NCBI GenBank assembly: GCA_016930155.1
Contig: JAFGHL010000123.1
Span: 1 to 32,498, forward strand
Source of the DNA: Dehalococcoidia bacterium
GTDB lineage: Bacteria; Chloroflexota; Dehalococcoidia; GIF9; UBA5629
Reading direction: 5' to 3'
DNA: 32,498 nt
Under the pieces are notes generated by a model. It did not search any database, was not told the origin of the DNA, and worked only from the letters and a program-made list of their open reading frames with translations. Both the position numbers and the translations under genes were made by a program. Shown here one piece after another: positions 7,605 through 16,029 of this stretch; the stretch's first letter is position 1, and each line of letters begins with the position of its first letter.

Positions 7605-9151
7605 GCGCCCTTACTATAGACTATTTTCCCACCCATCAGGGTCATCTCAACCCGGATGTTTTTCAGTTCATCCGCATCCGCGCCGAGCAGGTCGCCTCCC
7701 AGCATCACCAGGTCGGCAAGTTTTCCCTTTGTGAGGCTGCCCATTGCTCTTTCCATGAAGCAGGAGCAGGCTGCGCCGTCCGTATACAAATCCAGGGCCT
7801 CAAGCACGGTTATGGCCTGGGATGGGGCAACGCGCCGCCCGTTTTCCGCGCAACGGGTGACTGCGGCATAGATGCCCTTGAGAGGGTCAGGCCCGGAAAT
7901 GGGCGCATCGGACCCCGCCGCAACCCTCAGCCCCGCCCGCAACATGTCCTTAATGGCGTAGAGTCGGCTCAGTTGCGCTTTCGGCACTGTGGACAGATAG
8001 CGCTCGCCGCTGTAATAGATGAAGGCCGGATTGGTGGCCACCGCCGCGCCCAGCCTTTGCAGCCTGCGGGCAGCTGCGGGCGTGCATATCGAGCAGTGCT
8101 CCAGGCGGTGACGGCTGTCTTTGCGGGTGTGTCTCTTTGCAGCCTGTTCCAGCGCTGTTATGGCTGCTTCGACTGTTGTTTCCTCAACTGCGTGGATGGC
8201 CGCCTGCCGGCCGCTCTCCTGTATCTCAAGTACCAGACGGTTGAGCTCTTCCTGCGGAGGGTTGAGGATTCCCCTGACCTCGTCCAACATGATCTTGACC
8301 GCGCCTGTGAACAGCCAGGCTTCGTATTCGTTAGGCGGAAGCGCGGCAGGCAGCCGGCCTGCCTCATCCATTCCGTACATCAGAATTGTGCGGAGCGGGA
8401 AGATACCCCGCTTTTTCCAGTCCAGGTAACTGTTCCAGCGCTGGGGTCCATTGCCCGGCGATGCGTCCTGCACCGTGGTGATGCCCAGGCTGAGCAGGGT
8501 TTCCCCTGCGCGGGCAAGCGCCGCTTCCAGCTCGGCTGCGCCGACCGGAGGAATCACCCCGGCCAGGTAGGGGCCCATGCCGAACAGCACGCCGTTGGGG
8601 TCCCCTGTTTCCAGATCGCGCTCGATCATGCCTCCCGGCGGCTCCTCGCTATATCGTGTAATGCCCGCCAGCTTGAGGCCTGCGCTGTTGAGCACATGGG
8701 CGTGCCCGCTTCGGTGCGTCAGTTTGACCGGATGATCGACCGTGGCGCGATCAAGGTCATGCCGTGTGGGCTGCCTTTTCTCCGCCAGGTAGAATTCATT
8801 GTAACCCGTACACCTGATCCAGCCTCCGGCGGGCAGGGTTGCGGCCACGGATTTGATATTACTGACGATATCTTCTATGGATTTGACCGAGGCCGGGCTG
8901 AGGTCGATATTGAGCAGGCTCTCGGCGTAGGCCGTCACGTGGCAGTGCGCATCGTGAAAGGCAGGTGTAACGGTCCTGCCCCGGCAATCGACAACCCGGG
9001 CGGCGCCCGCCAGGTCCGGATCGATATCTTTGCCACTAACGCCGAATATGCGCGCGCCCTGTATGTAGATAGTCCTGGCCTGTGGAAGGTGCGGGTCCAG
9101 TGTGATGGCGCCGGCATTGCGCAGCACCAGGCCGGTGTCAGATTTGACCAT
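7601..9151 (-). CDS. Amidohydrolase family 3 (YtcJ-like) metal-dependent hydrolase
   Basis: This 516-residue protein has the Amidohydro_3 layout: a small beta-sandwich formed by the N- and C-terminal ends, and a TIM barrel beginning VTPAFHDAHCH. His69 and His71 form the HxH metal site. Further ligands are expected in HAVEETT, HRLEHCSI and AAGSDAPISGPDP. Family members hydrolyse N-acyl or formamide-type substrates. An AGAGGA ribosome site lies 6 nt before ATG 9151. The start overlaps the end of the transglutaminase-like gene by 14 nt, so the two are translationally coupled. The 3' end overlaps the stop of the convergent CaiB fusion. Substrate unknown. Confidence 0.88.
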   Translation of the reverse strand: MVKSDTGLVLRNAGAITLDPHLPQARTIYIQGARIFGVSGKDIDPDLAGAARVVDCRGRTVTPAFHDAHCHVTAYAESLLNIDLSPASVKSIEDIVSNIKSVAATLPAGGWIRCTGYNEFYLAEKRQPTRHDLDRATVDHPVKLTHRSGHAHVLNSAGLKLAGITRYSEEPPGGMIERDLETGDPNGVLFGMGPYLAGVIPPVGAAELEAALARAGETLLSLGITTVQDASPGNGPQRWNSYLDWKKRGIFPLRTILMYGMDEAGRLPAALPPNEYEAWLFTGAVKIMLDEVRGILNPPQEELNRLVLEIQESGRQAAIHAVEETTVEAAITALEQAAKRHTRKDSRHRLEHCSICTPAAARRLQRLGAAVATNPAFIYYSGERYLSTVPKAQLSRLYAIKDMLRAGLRVAAGSDAPISGPDPLKGIYAAVTRCAENGRRVAPSQAITVLEALDLYTDGAACSCFMERAMGSLTKGKLADLVMLGGDLLGADADELKNIRVEMTLMGGKIVYSKGA

Positions 9152-9731
9152 GGCGTATCCTCTCGAAATAATCGTTCAATCCCGCATAGAACGTGAGAGC
9201 ATTCTCGTTCAGGTCGGGTGGCGGCATGAGGTCGGCCTCAGACGGATGATATAGTTCCTCATCGCCTAAGGGAAGCACGGGCAGGACGGTATCCGATATC
9301 CCGTCCCAGCTTGCGGTGAAAGGCAGTCCGATCGCGCCCAGCGGCGGGTCCACCGTTGCGTCCACCAGGACGTATCTCCCGCTTATCTCGACCCTGCAGG
9401 CCAGGTGGTTGACCGGGCCCATCTGCTGCGCCAGCTTCCAGAGGTCGGGCGGGTACAGCTCCTCGAACTCCGCCCAGCGATAGGGGAAAACGGAGTAGAG
9501 AACGTTCAGTCCCATCCTGCTGTACATGTCGCACATCAGCAGGTGCTTGGGAGTGCAGGAGCCCATGTTGATATCCAGTATGCGCCGGTAGTCGACGGGG
9601 CTGTTCAGCTCAGGCAGCACGCCGTAGGGGATATCGCGTATCCTGTGAAAGACTTCGATAATGGCCCCTTTATCGCTTTTGCCCGATGTCCACTTGCGCA
9701 GCGTGCGAACGACGATGTCGCTCCCGTTCAT
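9138..9731 (-). CDS. Transglutaminase-like cysteine protease-fold protein
   Basis: This 197-residue protein has the spacing of a transglutaminase-core catalytic triad: Cys59 in NMGSCTPKHLL at the start of a helix, His109 in VNHLACRVEI, and Asp124 in YVLVDATVDPP. Proteins of this fold hydrolyse or transfer on amide bonds, including peptides and small amides. No signal peptide is seen, so it is probably cytosolic. It is the first gene of a two-gene unit with the Amidohydro_3 gene, overlapping it by 14 nt. Both could act on amide bonds of one compound. No strong ribosome site is visible before ATG 9731. Confidence 0.72.
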   Translation of the reverse strand: MNGSDIVVRTLRKWTSGKSDKGAIIEVFHRIRDIPYGVLPELNSPVDYRRILDINMGSCTPKHLLMCDMYSRMGLNVLYSVFPYRWAEFEELYPPDLWKLAQQMGPVNHLACRVEISGRYVLVDATVDPPLGAIGLPFTASWDGISDTVLPVLPLGDEELYHPSEADLMPPPDLNENALTFYAGLNDYFERIRHGQI

Positions 9732-9806
9732 ATCATTAAAGGGTAAAGCAAGCCGTCCTGTTCGTCAAAAGGTCGAGCGTTACTTTAGCTGCGCCGTCCT
9801 TTACAC

Positions 9807-9812
9807 TATAAT
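9807..9812 (+). promoter_or_regulatory. Possible -10 box (TATAAT) for the GNAT gene
   Basis: There is an exact TATAAT 33 nt before the ATG at 9845, in the 113-bp divergent gap between the transglutaminase-like and GNAT genes. No good -35 box stands at 16-18 nt, so this is weak evidence. Confidence 0.3.
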
Positions 9813-9844
9813 TTACGTGCATTAAGCAATCAGGGCTGTAATAT

Positions 9845-10462
9845 ATGGATCCAATTTCAAACGATCTCACAAGGCTTACGCAATCGGGAGTAGAGGAAGC
9901 TGTGCGGATACTGGTTGAGGCATTCGAAGGAGATCCGTTGATGGATTACCTTTTTCCCGAACACAGGGAGCAACCTGACTATTTGAGAGAGTTCTTCCGG
10001 GCTAACCTGGAATATGCAGCTACAGCCGGCGAGGTATACGCGGCGCCCTCTGGGAACGGGGTATCTGTCTGGCTGTTACCCGGGGATGACGGCCGGCCCG
10101 TGGTGAGCAAGCAGGACGACCCGAGATTACGTCTTAAGCGGCTCTATGATGAGGAAAAACATCGGAGGCTTAGCCGCTTCAGGCTATACTTCGATGAGCT
10201 GCACAGGAAGTTGTTGCCGGGCAGCTATTTTTACCTTATGTTTCTGGGAGTTAAGAAGGCCTATCAAGGGAAGGGCATCGGCAGCCTTCTGGTCCGGCCT
10301 TTGTTGGAAAGGGCGGATGAAAAAAAACTGCCGTGCCTGCTGGATACCATGAATGCCAGGGATCTTTCCTTTTACCGGAAGCATGGTTTTGAAGTCATGC
10401 TCGAGCACAGGGTTTGCGGGGATGGTCCCCAAACCTGGACCATGCTGAGGAAACCGCGGTGA
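9845..10462 (+). CDS. GNAT family N-acetyltransferase
   Basis: This 205-residue protein has the GNAT acetyl-CoA-binding motif A at 133-150 (FLGVKKAYQGKGIGSLLV), a following helix, and the C-terminal strand pair LLDTMNARDLSFYRKHGFEV that closes the fold. The N-terminal half (EAFEGDPLMDYLFPE) is typical of GNATs acting on small amines or antibiotics. It stands alone on the + strand between two minus-strand groups. The acceptor is unknown. Confidence 0.88.
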   Translation: MDPISNDLTRLTQSGVEEAVRILVEAFEGDPLMDYLFPEHREQPDYLREFFRANLEYAATAGEVYAAPSGNGVSVWLLPGDDGRPVVSKQDDPRLRLKRLYDEEKHRRLSRFRLYFDELHRKLLPGSYFYLMFLGVKKAYQGKGIGSLLVRPLLERADEKKLPCLLDTMNARDLSFYRKHGFEVMLEHRVCGDGPQTWTMLRKPR

Positions 10463-10509
10463 TAGCAGGTCGGGCTTGCGGTTGCAGGCAGGATGATGTC
10501 AATAGTCTG

Positions 10510-11460
10510 CTATAGATTGAAAATGCGCGCCGCGTTGCTGTAGAAAAACTTCTCCTTGACACTATCCTTGAGCGGCCACTGGTCCACTTCCCTCAGCACG
10601 TCTTTAATAGTCATTCCTATGGACAGCCAGTCCGAGCCGAAGCATATCTTGTCCTGTATTGTTGAGTTGGCATAGCGCATGAACATGTCCCAGCCGGTAT
10701 CGGGCATGGCAATATATTTAGGCCTGTGGGCCGAAGTGTCGATATATAAATTGTCATACTTCCAGGCCATCAGCACCATATCCGGCACCCATGGCCAGCC
10801 CCCATGGCCGGCTATGATGTTCAGTCTGGGAAAATCGATTAAAACCTGCTCAAGATAGCGTGGGTGTCCGTAATAGATTGAAATATCGGCCATCCAGTTG
10901 ACAGAGGTGTGTATCCACACGGGAGCGCCCATCTTCTCGCAGAGGCTGTACAGCGGGTAGTAACGCTGGTCGTTGGCGTAGCAGCCGTGCACGAAGGGAC
11001 GGAAGACGACTGCTTTGAATCCCTGGGTGGTGAGTGCGCGCTCCACGCTGGCCAGGCTTGCAACCTGCTGGTGCGGATTGTAGCCGGAGAAGGCGATGAA
11101 CTGCCCCGGGTATTTTTTCAGTATGTCGGCCACGTAATCGTTGGAAAGAGGCGTGCCTGTTGGGCCGGATTCGTCCATATTATGTACGGCTGACCAGGTG
11201 ATACCCGCTTCCCTGAGTGTCTTTATGAAGTTTTCCATGCTGATGGGCCCTGTTTCCGCCAGCTCTATCAGCGCCTCGCGCAGTTTATCTCCGGACAGGG
11301 TATCCGCCATTTCGTTGAATTCTTCGGGTGTGAGTCCCAGCCAGCCGCTCCACCTGGCGCCGAAGAGCTTGAGATAGCCCTCCATACCGGGTTGTTGTGT
11401 GAAGAGATCGGCGAAAAGCATCTCGCGCGTGGGCAAAGTATTGGATGTATCTATGATCAT
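10510..11460 (-). CDS. Amidohydrolase-2 family protein lacking the N-terminal HxH motif
   Basis: This 316-residue TIM-barrel protein is of normal family length. Visible metal-site residues are His184 (VWIHTS), His219 (IAGHGGWPW) and Asp277 (CFGSDWLS). The N-terminus reads MIIDTSNTLPT where the family normally has IIDxHxH, so the first two His ligands are missing. Related enzymes are ACMSD and resorcylate or carboxyvanillate decarboxylases. It is the paralogue of the partial gene at 1-561. It is the last gene of the permease-CaiB-amidohydrolase cluster, 68 nt after the CaiB gene. It may act on a carboxylate or its CoA-activated product; the specific substrate cannot be told. Confidence 0.85.
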   Translation of the reverse strand: MIIDTSNTLPTREMLFADLFTQQPGMEGYLKLFGARWSGWLGLTPEEFNEMADTLSGDKLREALIELAETGPISMENFIKTLREAGITWSAVHNMDESGPTGTPLSNDYVADILKKYPGQFIAFSGYNPHQQVASLASVERALTTQGFKAVVFRPFVHGCYANDQRYYPLYSLCEKMGAPVWIHTSVNWMADISIYYGHPRYLEQVLIDFPRLNIIAGHGGWPWVPDMVLMAWKYDNLYIDTSAHRPKYIAMPDTGWDMFMRYANSTIQDKICFGSDWLSIGMTIKDVLREVDQWPLKDSVKEKFFYSNAARIFNL

Positions 11461-11528
11461 TTGAATGGCCTCGCTCTCTCTAATTCCAGGTCAAAACATT
11501 TATTTATATGGTCGGCCCTGAGCAGCCT

Positions 11529-12752
11529 TTAAATCCAGATAACCTTTTCACTGCGCAGGGCTGCTATCTCGGCATCGGTTTTGCCGAGAATTGATTTCAA
11601 TATCTCGTCGCTGTGTTCGCCCAGACCGGGGTCGTGCGGATTTTCGCCGGGCTCGACTCCCGCGGCGGCGCCGAAGAATTTGATCGGCAGGTTGAAAGTC
11701 TTGACCTTCCCCAGTTTGGGGTGGTCGACATCGACCACCATATTCCTGGCCTTAAGATGCGGGTCGTCAAGCAGTTCCTTAACGTCCTTGATGATTCCCA
11801 TGGGGGCATCCATGGCGATGAAGAGGCTTTCGAGGTCGTCGGCAGTCATGTTTTCCCTGACCCATTGGGCGAATACCGAGTTGAGCATCTCCTGGTCGGC
11901 AGAGCGTTTGAGGAATCCCTCGATATTATCACCCTTATATTTTTCCACCAGGTCGTCGCGGCCTATCATACGGTAAAGCTCCTCGAACACTGGACTGCTG
12001 AAGGCGCATACCATCACCCAGCGCCCGTCCTTGGTCAGGAAGCTGTCCCAGGGAACACCGAAGGGGTCCAGGTTTCCGCGGCGCTGCGGAGCTACTCCCT
12101 CCAAGCTGGTCTTAATCACGTTTTCTTCAAGCACGGAAAAAATGCTATCCATCATGGCCACTTCGAGGCGCTGGCCTTCACCCGTCATGTCCCTCAGTCG
12201 CAGCGCGGATAATATGCCGGCCACCGCGTACAGTCCCATGATTGCATCTGCTATGCCCGGGCCGGCCTTGAGCGGCGACCTGTCCGGGTGGCCCGTCAGG
12301 CTCATCAGCCCGCCCATAGCCTGCCCTACCGGATCGATGCAGGGCCTGTTTGAGTAGGGTCCGTAGCTGCCAAATCCCGATGCGGAAGCGTAGATAATTC
12401 GAGGGTTGGCTTTTTTAACATGCTCATAGCCCAGCCCGAGTTGCTCCAGTGCACGTGGGGCGAAATTTTCCGTGAGCACATCGCAGTGTTTAGCAAGTTC
12501 CAGCAACAGCTGCCGACCTTTGTCATTTTTCAGGTTGAGGGCCAGGGACTTCTTACCCCGGTTGAGGGTGGCGAAGTATCCGCTGTAACCGTTTTTAAAC
12601 GGGGGCATGATCCGCGTCTTGTCCCCTACAGGCGCGGCCTCAATTTTAATGATGTCGGCTCCCAGGTCGCCCAGTATCTGCGTCGCGAAGGGGCCGGCGT
12701 AGACCCAGGTCAGGTCCAGAACTCTGATTCCACTGAGAGGCTTTATACTCAT
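11529..12752 (-). CDS. CaiB/BaiF (class III) CoA-transferase
   Basis: This 407-residue protein is full family length, opening with GIRVLDLTWVYAGPFATQ. Asp169 in GPGIADAIMGL aligns, even by number, with catalytic Asp169 of formyl-CoA transferase. The CoA loop (SGFGSYGPYS) and TGEGQ turn are present. It should form the family's interlocked dimer and transfer CoA between acids. I start it at ATG 12752, preceded by GAGGTGG 6 nt upstream. An in-frame ATG at 12815 would add 21 residues that do not look like the family. It lies between the permease and amidohydrolase genes, so it probably activates the imported compound. Confidence 0.9.
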   Translation of the reverse strand: MSIKPLSGIRVLDLTWVYAGPFATQILGDLGADIIKIEAAPVGDKTRIMPPFKNGYSGYFATLNRGKKSLALNLKNDKGRQLLLELAKHCDVLTENFAPRALEQLGLGYEHVKKANPRIIYASASGFGSYGPYSNRPCIDPVGQAMGGLMSLTGHPDRSPLKAGPGIADAIMGLYAVAGILSALRLRDMTGEGQRLEVAMMDSIFSVLEENVIKTSLEGVAPQRRGNLDPFGVPWDSFLTKDGRWVMVCAFSSPVFEELYRMIGRDDLVEKYKGDNIEGFLKRSADQEMLNSVFAQWVRENMTADDLESLFIAMDAPMGIIKDVKELLDDPHLKARNMVVDVDHPKLGKVKTFNLPIKFFGAAAGVEPGENPHDPGLGEHSDEILKSILGKTDAEIAALRSEKVIWI

Positions 12753-12840
12753 TGCGTACCACCTCGAGCCGCATCGAAGCGCCGGCCCGATGGCAGGCGC
12801 TTCATGTTGCGGCAAGAAATTACGTTTATATAAATGAGGA

Positions 12841-14136
12841 TCAGGTCATCTTGCGGCGGTAGAGCAGGTAGTAGATGACGCCGATAACAAACCAGGCGAC
12901 GAAGACGATCAGCGCCTCGGTGGTGAGGATGCCCAGGGAGATAAGGAAGGTGGGGACAACGCCGATAAGGGCAAGGATTGGTATTACATTACCCCAGGGG
13001 ACTTTATAAGGTCGCTCCGCATCCGGTTCCTTTTTGCGCAGTATCATCATGCTGATGGCGGTCAGCGCGTAGGTCACCAGGACGGCCGATGCGGCGGTAT
13101 CGAAGAGTACGATCAGCTGTGGTACGAAGCTTCCGATGATGCCCAGGACGCCGACGAAGATAATCGCCCAGTGCGGGACGCCGAAGCGCTTGTTGACCCT
13201 GGCGAAGAAAGGCGGGAGCTCGTGGTCCTTGGCCATGGCCATCATCAGCCTGGATGCGCCTACCACGAATCCGTTAAGCGTGGTCACCAGGCCGCACAGG
13301 CCGGCTATGATGATAATGGCGGGTCCGGACGGCCCGAGCAGCTTCTCGGCGATGGGCAGTATGGGCACGGGGTCCGTGTTTTTAGCTATCTGCTCCCAGG
13401 GCAGTACGCCGGCATTGACGATGGCCACTGCCATATAGGCTATGAGCACGAAAAATATGGAGAGCGGGATGACGAAGACCATCTTGCGCACCGGGGATTT
13501 AACTTCCTCGGCTGCCTGGGGCAGTATATCGTAGCCCATAAAGCCCAGAAAGTAGATTGGCACCATCAGGAACATGCCGGCCACACCGCGTCCAAAGAAG
13601 GGCGTCATGTTGGCCACGTCCACCTGGGCCAGACCCGGCAGGGCATAGACGAAAATGCCTCCGAACAGGATAACTGTGAGGATAAGTTGTACGATAGCTG
13701 AAAAGGTAATACCTATCAGGTTGATGACGGTGAAGATTACTGCCGCGCCGACGCCGACCCAGACAACCGGCACGCCGGGTATAAGGCCGGCGGCCAGCTT
13801 GCCGATGATAATGCATTCACCCGGCATCATGGCGGCATAGGCCAGTACCAGCAGCCAGCCGGCAGTGAAGCCGCCGAATTTGCTCATGGCACGCTTGACG
13901 TAGACGTAAGCGCCGCCGGCCACGGGCATCATTGAGCAGAGCTCTGCGAAACACAGGCCCACAAAAAGGGTGAAAACGGCCGCTACGATGAGGGATAGGA
14001 TACTGGCCGGGCCGCCCCGGTCAAGGAACACGTTTGCCAGCACCGCCCACGCCATGCCTACCATCGCGCCGGTCAGCAGTGTAAAAAGCGTAACCAGCGT
14101 AAGGCCGCGTTTTAAATTCGTAGGTTTTTCCTGCAT
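12841..14136 (-). CDS. APC superfamily amino acid/amine permease
   Basis: This 431-residue, roughly 12-helix inner-membrane protein has the APC signature: GAMVGMAWAVLAN in helix 1, then the EL-PVAGGAYVYVKRA stretch in the loop before helix 3. Members are proton- or antiport-coupled carriers of amino acids, polyamines or related organic amines. ATG 14136 is chosen because AAGGAG stands 9 nt upstream; the frame is open to 14229 but those residues are not permease-like. It is the first gene of the minus-strand permease-CaiB-amidohydrolase cluster and is divergent from a MarR gene. The 24-bp inverted repeat falls over its likely promoter, which suggests repression until a ligand appears. Confidence 0.9.
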   Translation of the reverse strand: MQEKPTNLKRGLTLVTLFTLLTGAMVGMAWAVLANVFLDRGGPASILSLIVAAVFTLFVGLCFAELCSMMPVAGGAYVYVKRAMSKFGGFTAGWLLVLAYAAMMPGECIIIGKLAAGLIPGVPVVWVGVGAAVIFTVINLIGITFSAIVQLILTVILFGGIFVYALPGLAQVDVANMTPFFGRGVAGMFLMVPIYFLGFMGYDILPQAAEEVKSPVRKMVFVIPLSIFFVLIAYMAVAIVNAGVLPWEQIAKNTDPVPILPIAEKLLGPSGPAIIIIAGLCGLVTTLNGFVVGASRLMMAMAKDHELPPFFARVNKRFGVPHWAIIFVGVLGIIGSFVPQLIVLFDTAASAVLVTYALTAISMMILRKKEPDAERPYKVPWGNVIPILALIGVVPTFLISLGILTTEALIVFVAWFVIGVIYYLLYRRKMT

Positions 14137-14196
14137 AGCCTCACTCTCCTTGTTTTTAATCAGATATCGATACTCAGCCCGTAATGTAATTAAGCA

Positions 14197-14220
14197 ATTT
14201 ATAATTACATAATTATAAAT
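14197..14220. promoter_or_regulatory. 24-bp inverted repeat, candidate MarR operator in divergent promoter
   Basis: Arms ATTTATAATT (14197-14206) and AATTATAAAT (14211-14220) are perfect, with spacer ACAT. A second overlapping pair, ATGTAATT (14184-14191) and AATTACAT (14203-14210), also exists. The element lies just upstream of the + strand -35 box and covers the spacer and -10 of the minus-strand promoter, so one protein could control both genes. Confidence 0.6.
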
Positions 14221-14229
14221 CGTTGTCAA
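14201..14229 (-). promoter_or_regulatory. Promoter for the permease-CaiB-amidohydrolase cluster
   Basis: On the minus strand a perfect TTGACA (14229-14224) is followed after 17 nt by AATTAT (14206-14201, 4/6 match). The -10 and spacer are part of the inverted repeat. The leader to ATG 14136 would be about 55 nt. Confidence 0.45.
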
Positions 14230-14251
14230 GATGTCTCGTAAGAGATATACT
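14223..14251 (+). promoter_or_regulatory. Promoter of the second MarR gene
   Basis: TTGTCA (14223-14228, 5/6) and TATACT (14246-14251, 5/6) have the ideal 17-nt spacing. Transcription should start near 14258. The -35 overlaps the minus-strand -35 almost base for base. Confidence 0.6.
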
Positions 14252-14291
14252 ATAAACGGGTTTCAGTGTAGTAAGAAACAAAGCTGATAAT

Positions 14292-14801
14292 ATGGATTTA
14301 ACCAGAGATATCAGGTCCGAAAGCGCCAATTTGGCTTCGCTTATTCTTTCGCAGGCTTTCGTTAACTGGCACAAAGCATTTATGAGGGTGCTTGACCCAT
14401 ATAAGCTTACCTATTCGCAGTGGATCATATTGCATACGCTGATGGCCACGGGTGAGGCGATGTCGCCGTCGGAATTGAACCGTTACCTGACCATAGAGGG
14501 TAGTTCCATCAGTGTGGTCATCGATGGAATCGAGAGGCGCGGGCTGATACAGAGGCGCCGTTCCAGGGCTGACCGGCGAGTGGTCAAGGTCCGTTTGACT
14601 GCTGAAGGGAATGCGTTGCTGAATACAATCGATGCGCAGATCAGCAGGCTGATAAGCGATATCTTCGGCCACCTGACTGTAACCGAACGTGGGCAATTAA
14701 TAGCCTTATGCCGCAGGATACGCGATGCCTCGATTAGGCACAATGGTGGGGATATTGGTGAGGTCGAGAATATCTTGATGAGGTTCAGCGGCGCATCCTG
14801 A
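14292..14801 (+). CDS. MarR family transcriptional regulator
   Basis: This 169-residue protein has the full MarR fold: a first dimer helix with W and F residues (AFVNWHKAF), LTYSQWIILHTL, a helix-turn-helix at ~55-85 (SPSELNRYL, SSISVVIDGIERRGLI) and the wing RRRSRADRR. The wing differs by two residues from that of the MarR protein at 2652-3233. It is transcribed away from the APC permease, and an inverted repeat lies between them. It probably represses both itself and the permease-CaiB-amidohydrolase cluster, with release by the substrate or its CoA ester. No strong Shine-Dalgarno is seen before the ATG. Confidence 0.9.
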   Translation: MDLTRDIRSESANLASLILSQAFVNWHKAFMRVLDPYKLTYSQWIILHTLMATGEAMSPSELNRYLTIEGSSISVVIDGIERRGLIQRRRSRADRRVVKVRLTAEGNALLNTIDAQISRLISDIFGHLTVTERGQLIALCRRIRDASIRHNGGDIGEVENILMRFSGAS

Positions 14802-14973
14802 TGCGACCTAAATTTTATGTGGGAATTGATGCCGTCATATCACGTTGCGGGGCGCGTGCTGATGGCAAGCCGCTATCCGTTCCGGAAATGTCCATAAAGC
14901 GCTGCTGCCCGTTTGGCAGCGCATGCCGTCCCGGGCTATTATAAAGCGGGGCTATTGGAGAAGGTGACCGGCT

Positions 14974-16029
14974 ATGGAAAGTAAAGGCCATTGGAAAACC
15001 GTCGAGAAGCATATTAATAAAAGACTGTTACCTTTATTGTCACTCATTGTGTTGCCGGCCGTCCTGCTACTGAACTGCCAGTGCCGGTTCGAACCCGGGC
15101 AGCCGCCGGATGAAGTGATAGTGCAGCTGAAAGGAAGACATCAGGCGGAGTTTGCCGGCTTCTATCTGGCACAGGAGAAAGGCTACTATTCCCAGGAAAA
15201 CATAAACGTGACCTTTTTCGAGGGGGAGAAGGACCTGGCTATCGTGCAGCGTATCGTTTACCAGCAGGCGGATTTCGCTGTGATTGCGCCTGAGTCCGTC
15301 CTGGTGGCGCGCAGCCAGGATCAACCGGTAACCGCCGTCGCCGCCATATACAGGCAATCACCAATAGTCTATGTTGCCTTATTCGACTCAGGTATACTGC
15401 GGCCCCGTGACTTTCTGGGGAAGACGGTGGCTACACTGGATGCCAGCGGATCGCAGCAGGACCTCCAGTTACAATTCGACATCATGATGAAAAGGCTGGG
15501 GCTGGATATCTCCAGGACGAAGCTGATAGCCTGGGATCCCGTTTTTACGACGTTTTACGGTGGTGAGGTTGACATCACCTCCTGTTATTCGAATACGAGC
15601 CTGATCGAGATGAGGCAAAAGGGATTAAAGCTCAACCTTATCTGGCCCAGCGACTACGGCGTTTACTTTTACTCGGATCTGGTGGTAACCCGGGAGAGCC
15701 TGATCAAAGACAATCCTGATCTGGTGGCACGCTTCCTGCGCGCCACGCTCAGGGGCTGGCAGGACGCTGTCGAGGACTATGAGCAGGCCATACCTGCCGT
15801 GTTGAAATATAACAAAGGCAAGGACCCGCAGCTACAGGCGGCGATGCTGGAAGCCCAGCTGCCGCTGGTGCATACCGGGGACGATTATATCGGCTGGATG
15901 AAGCCGGAGGACTGGCAGTCCATGTACCAGACACTGCTGGATTATAATCTGCTTGCCAAGCCGTTCGATGTAAACCAGGCCTACACCATGCAGTTCCTGT
16001 ATGAAATCTACGGGAGTGAAAGTCGGTGA
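14974..16029 (+). CDS. NMT1/THI5-like solute-binding protein of a sensory operon
   Basis: This 351-residue protein begins with a basic N-terminus and a hydrophobic segment (~18-34), ending in NCQC. That could be an imperfect lipobox (Cys35 or Cys37) or a membrane anchor. The mature part has the NMT1/THI5-type periplasmic-binding fold: QAEFAGFYLAQEKGYY near its start, then INVTFFEGEKD and DFAVIAPESVLVARS. Such proteins bind pyrimidine precursors, sulfonates, taurine or similar small molecules. No ABC permease or ATPase is present. Instead the stop overlaps the start of a histidine kinase by 4 nt, so this protein probably presents its ligand to the kinase sensor domain. Confidence 0.85.
   Translation: MESKGHWKTVEKHINKRLLPLLSLIVLPAVLLLNCQCRFEPGQPPDEVIVQLKGRHQAEFAGFYLAQEKGYYSQENINVTFFEGEKDLAIVQRIVYQQADFAVIAPESVLVARSQDQPVTAVAAIYRQSPIVYVALFDSGILRPRDFLGKTVATLDASGSQQDLQLQFDIMMKRLGLDISRTKLIAWDPVFTTFYGGEVDITSCYSNTSLIEMRQKGLKLNLIWPSDYGVYFYSDLVVTRESLIKDNPDLVARFLRATLRGWQDAVEDYEQAIPAVLKYNKGKDPQLQAAMLEAQLPLVHTGDDYIGWMKPEDWQSMYQTLLDYNLLAKPFDVNQAYTMQFLYEIYGSESR

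Noticed and set aside
7973-9196. Long open frame (407 codons) on the + strand
   Set aside because: It lies antisense to the Amidohydro_3 gene, whose motifs and ribosome site are clear; the + frame shows no recognisable domain.
12753-12815. Upstream ATG 12815 as start of the CaiB gene
   Set aside because: The added 21 residues are not family-like, and ATG 12752 has GAGGTGG at good spacing and places the catalytic Asp at 169.
14904-14920. GCTGCC/GGCAGC hairpin as a terminator after the MarR gene
   Set aside because: Short stem and no T-run on either side; not enough to call a terminator.
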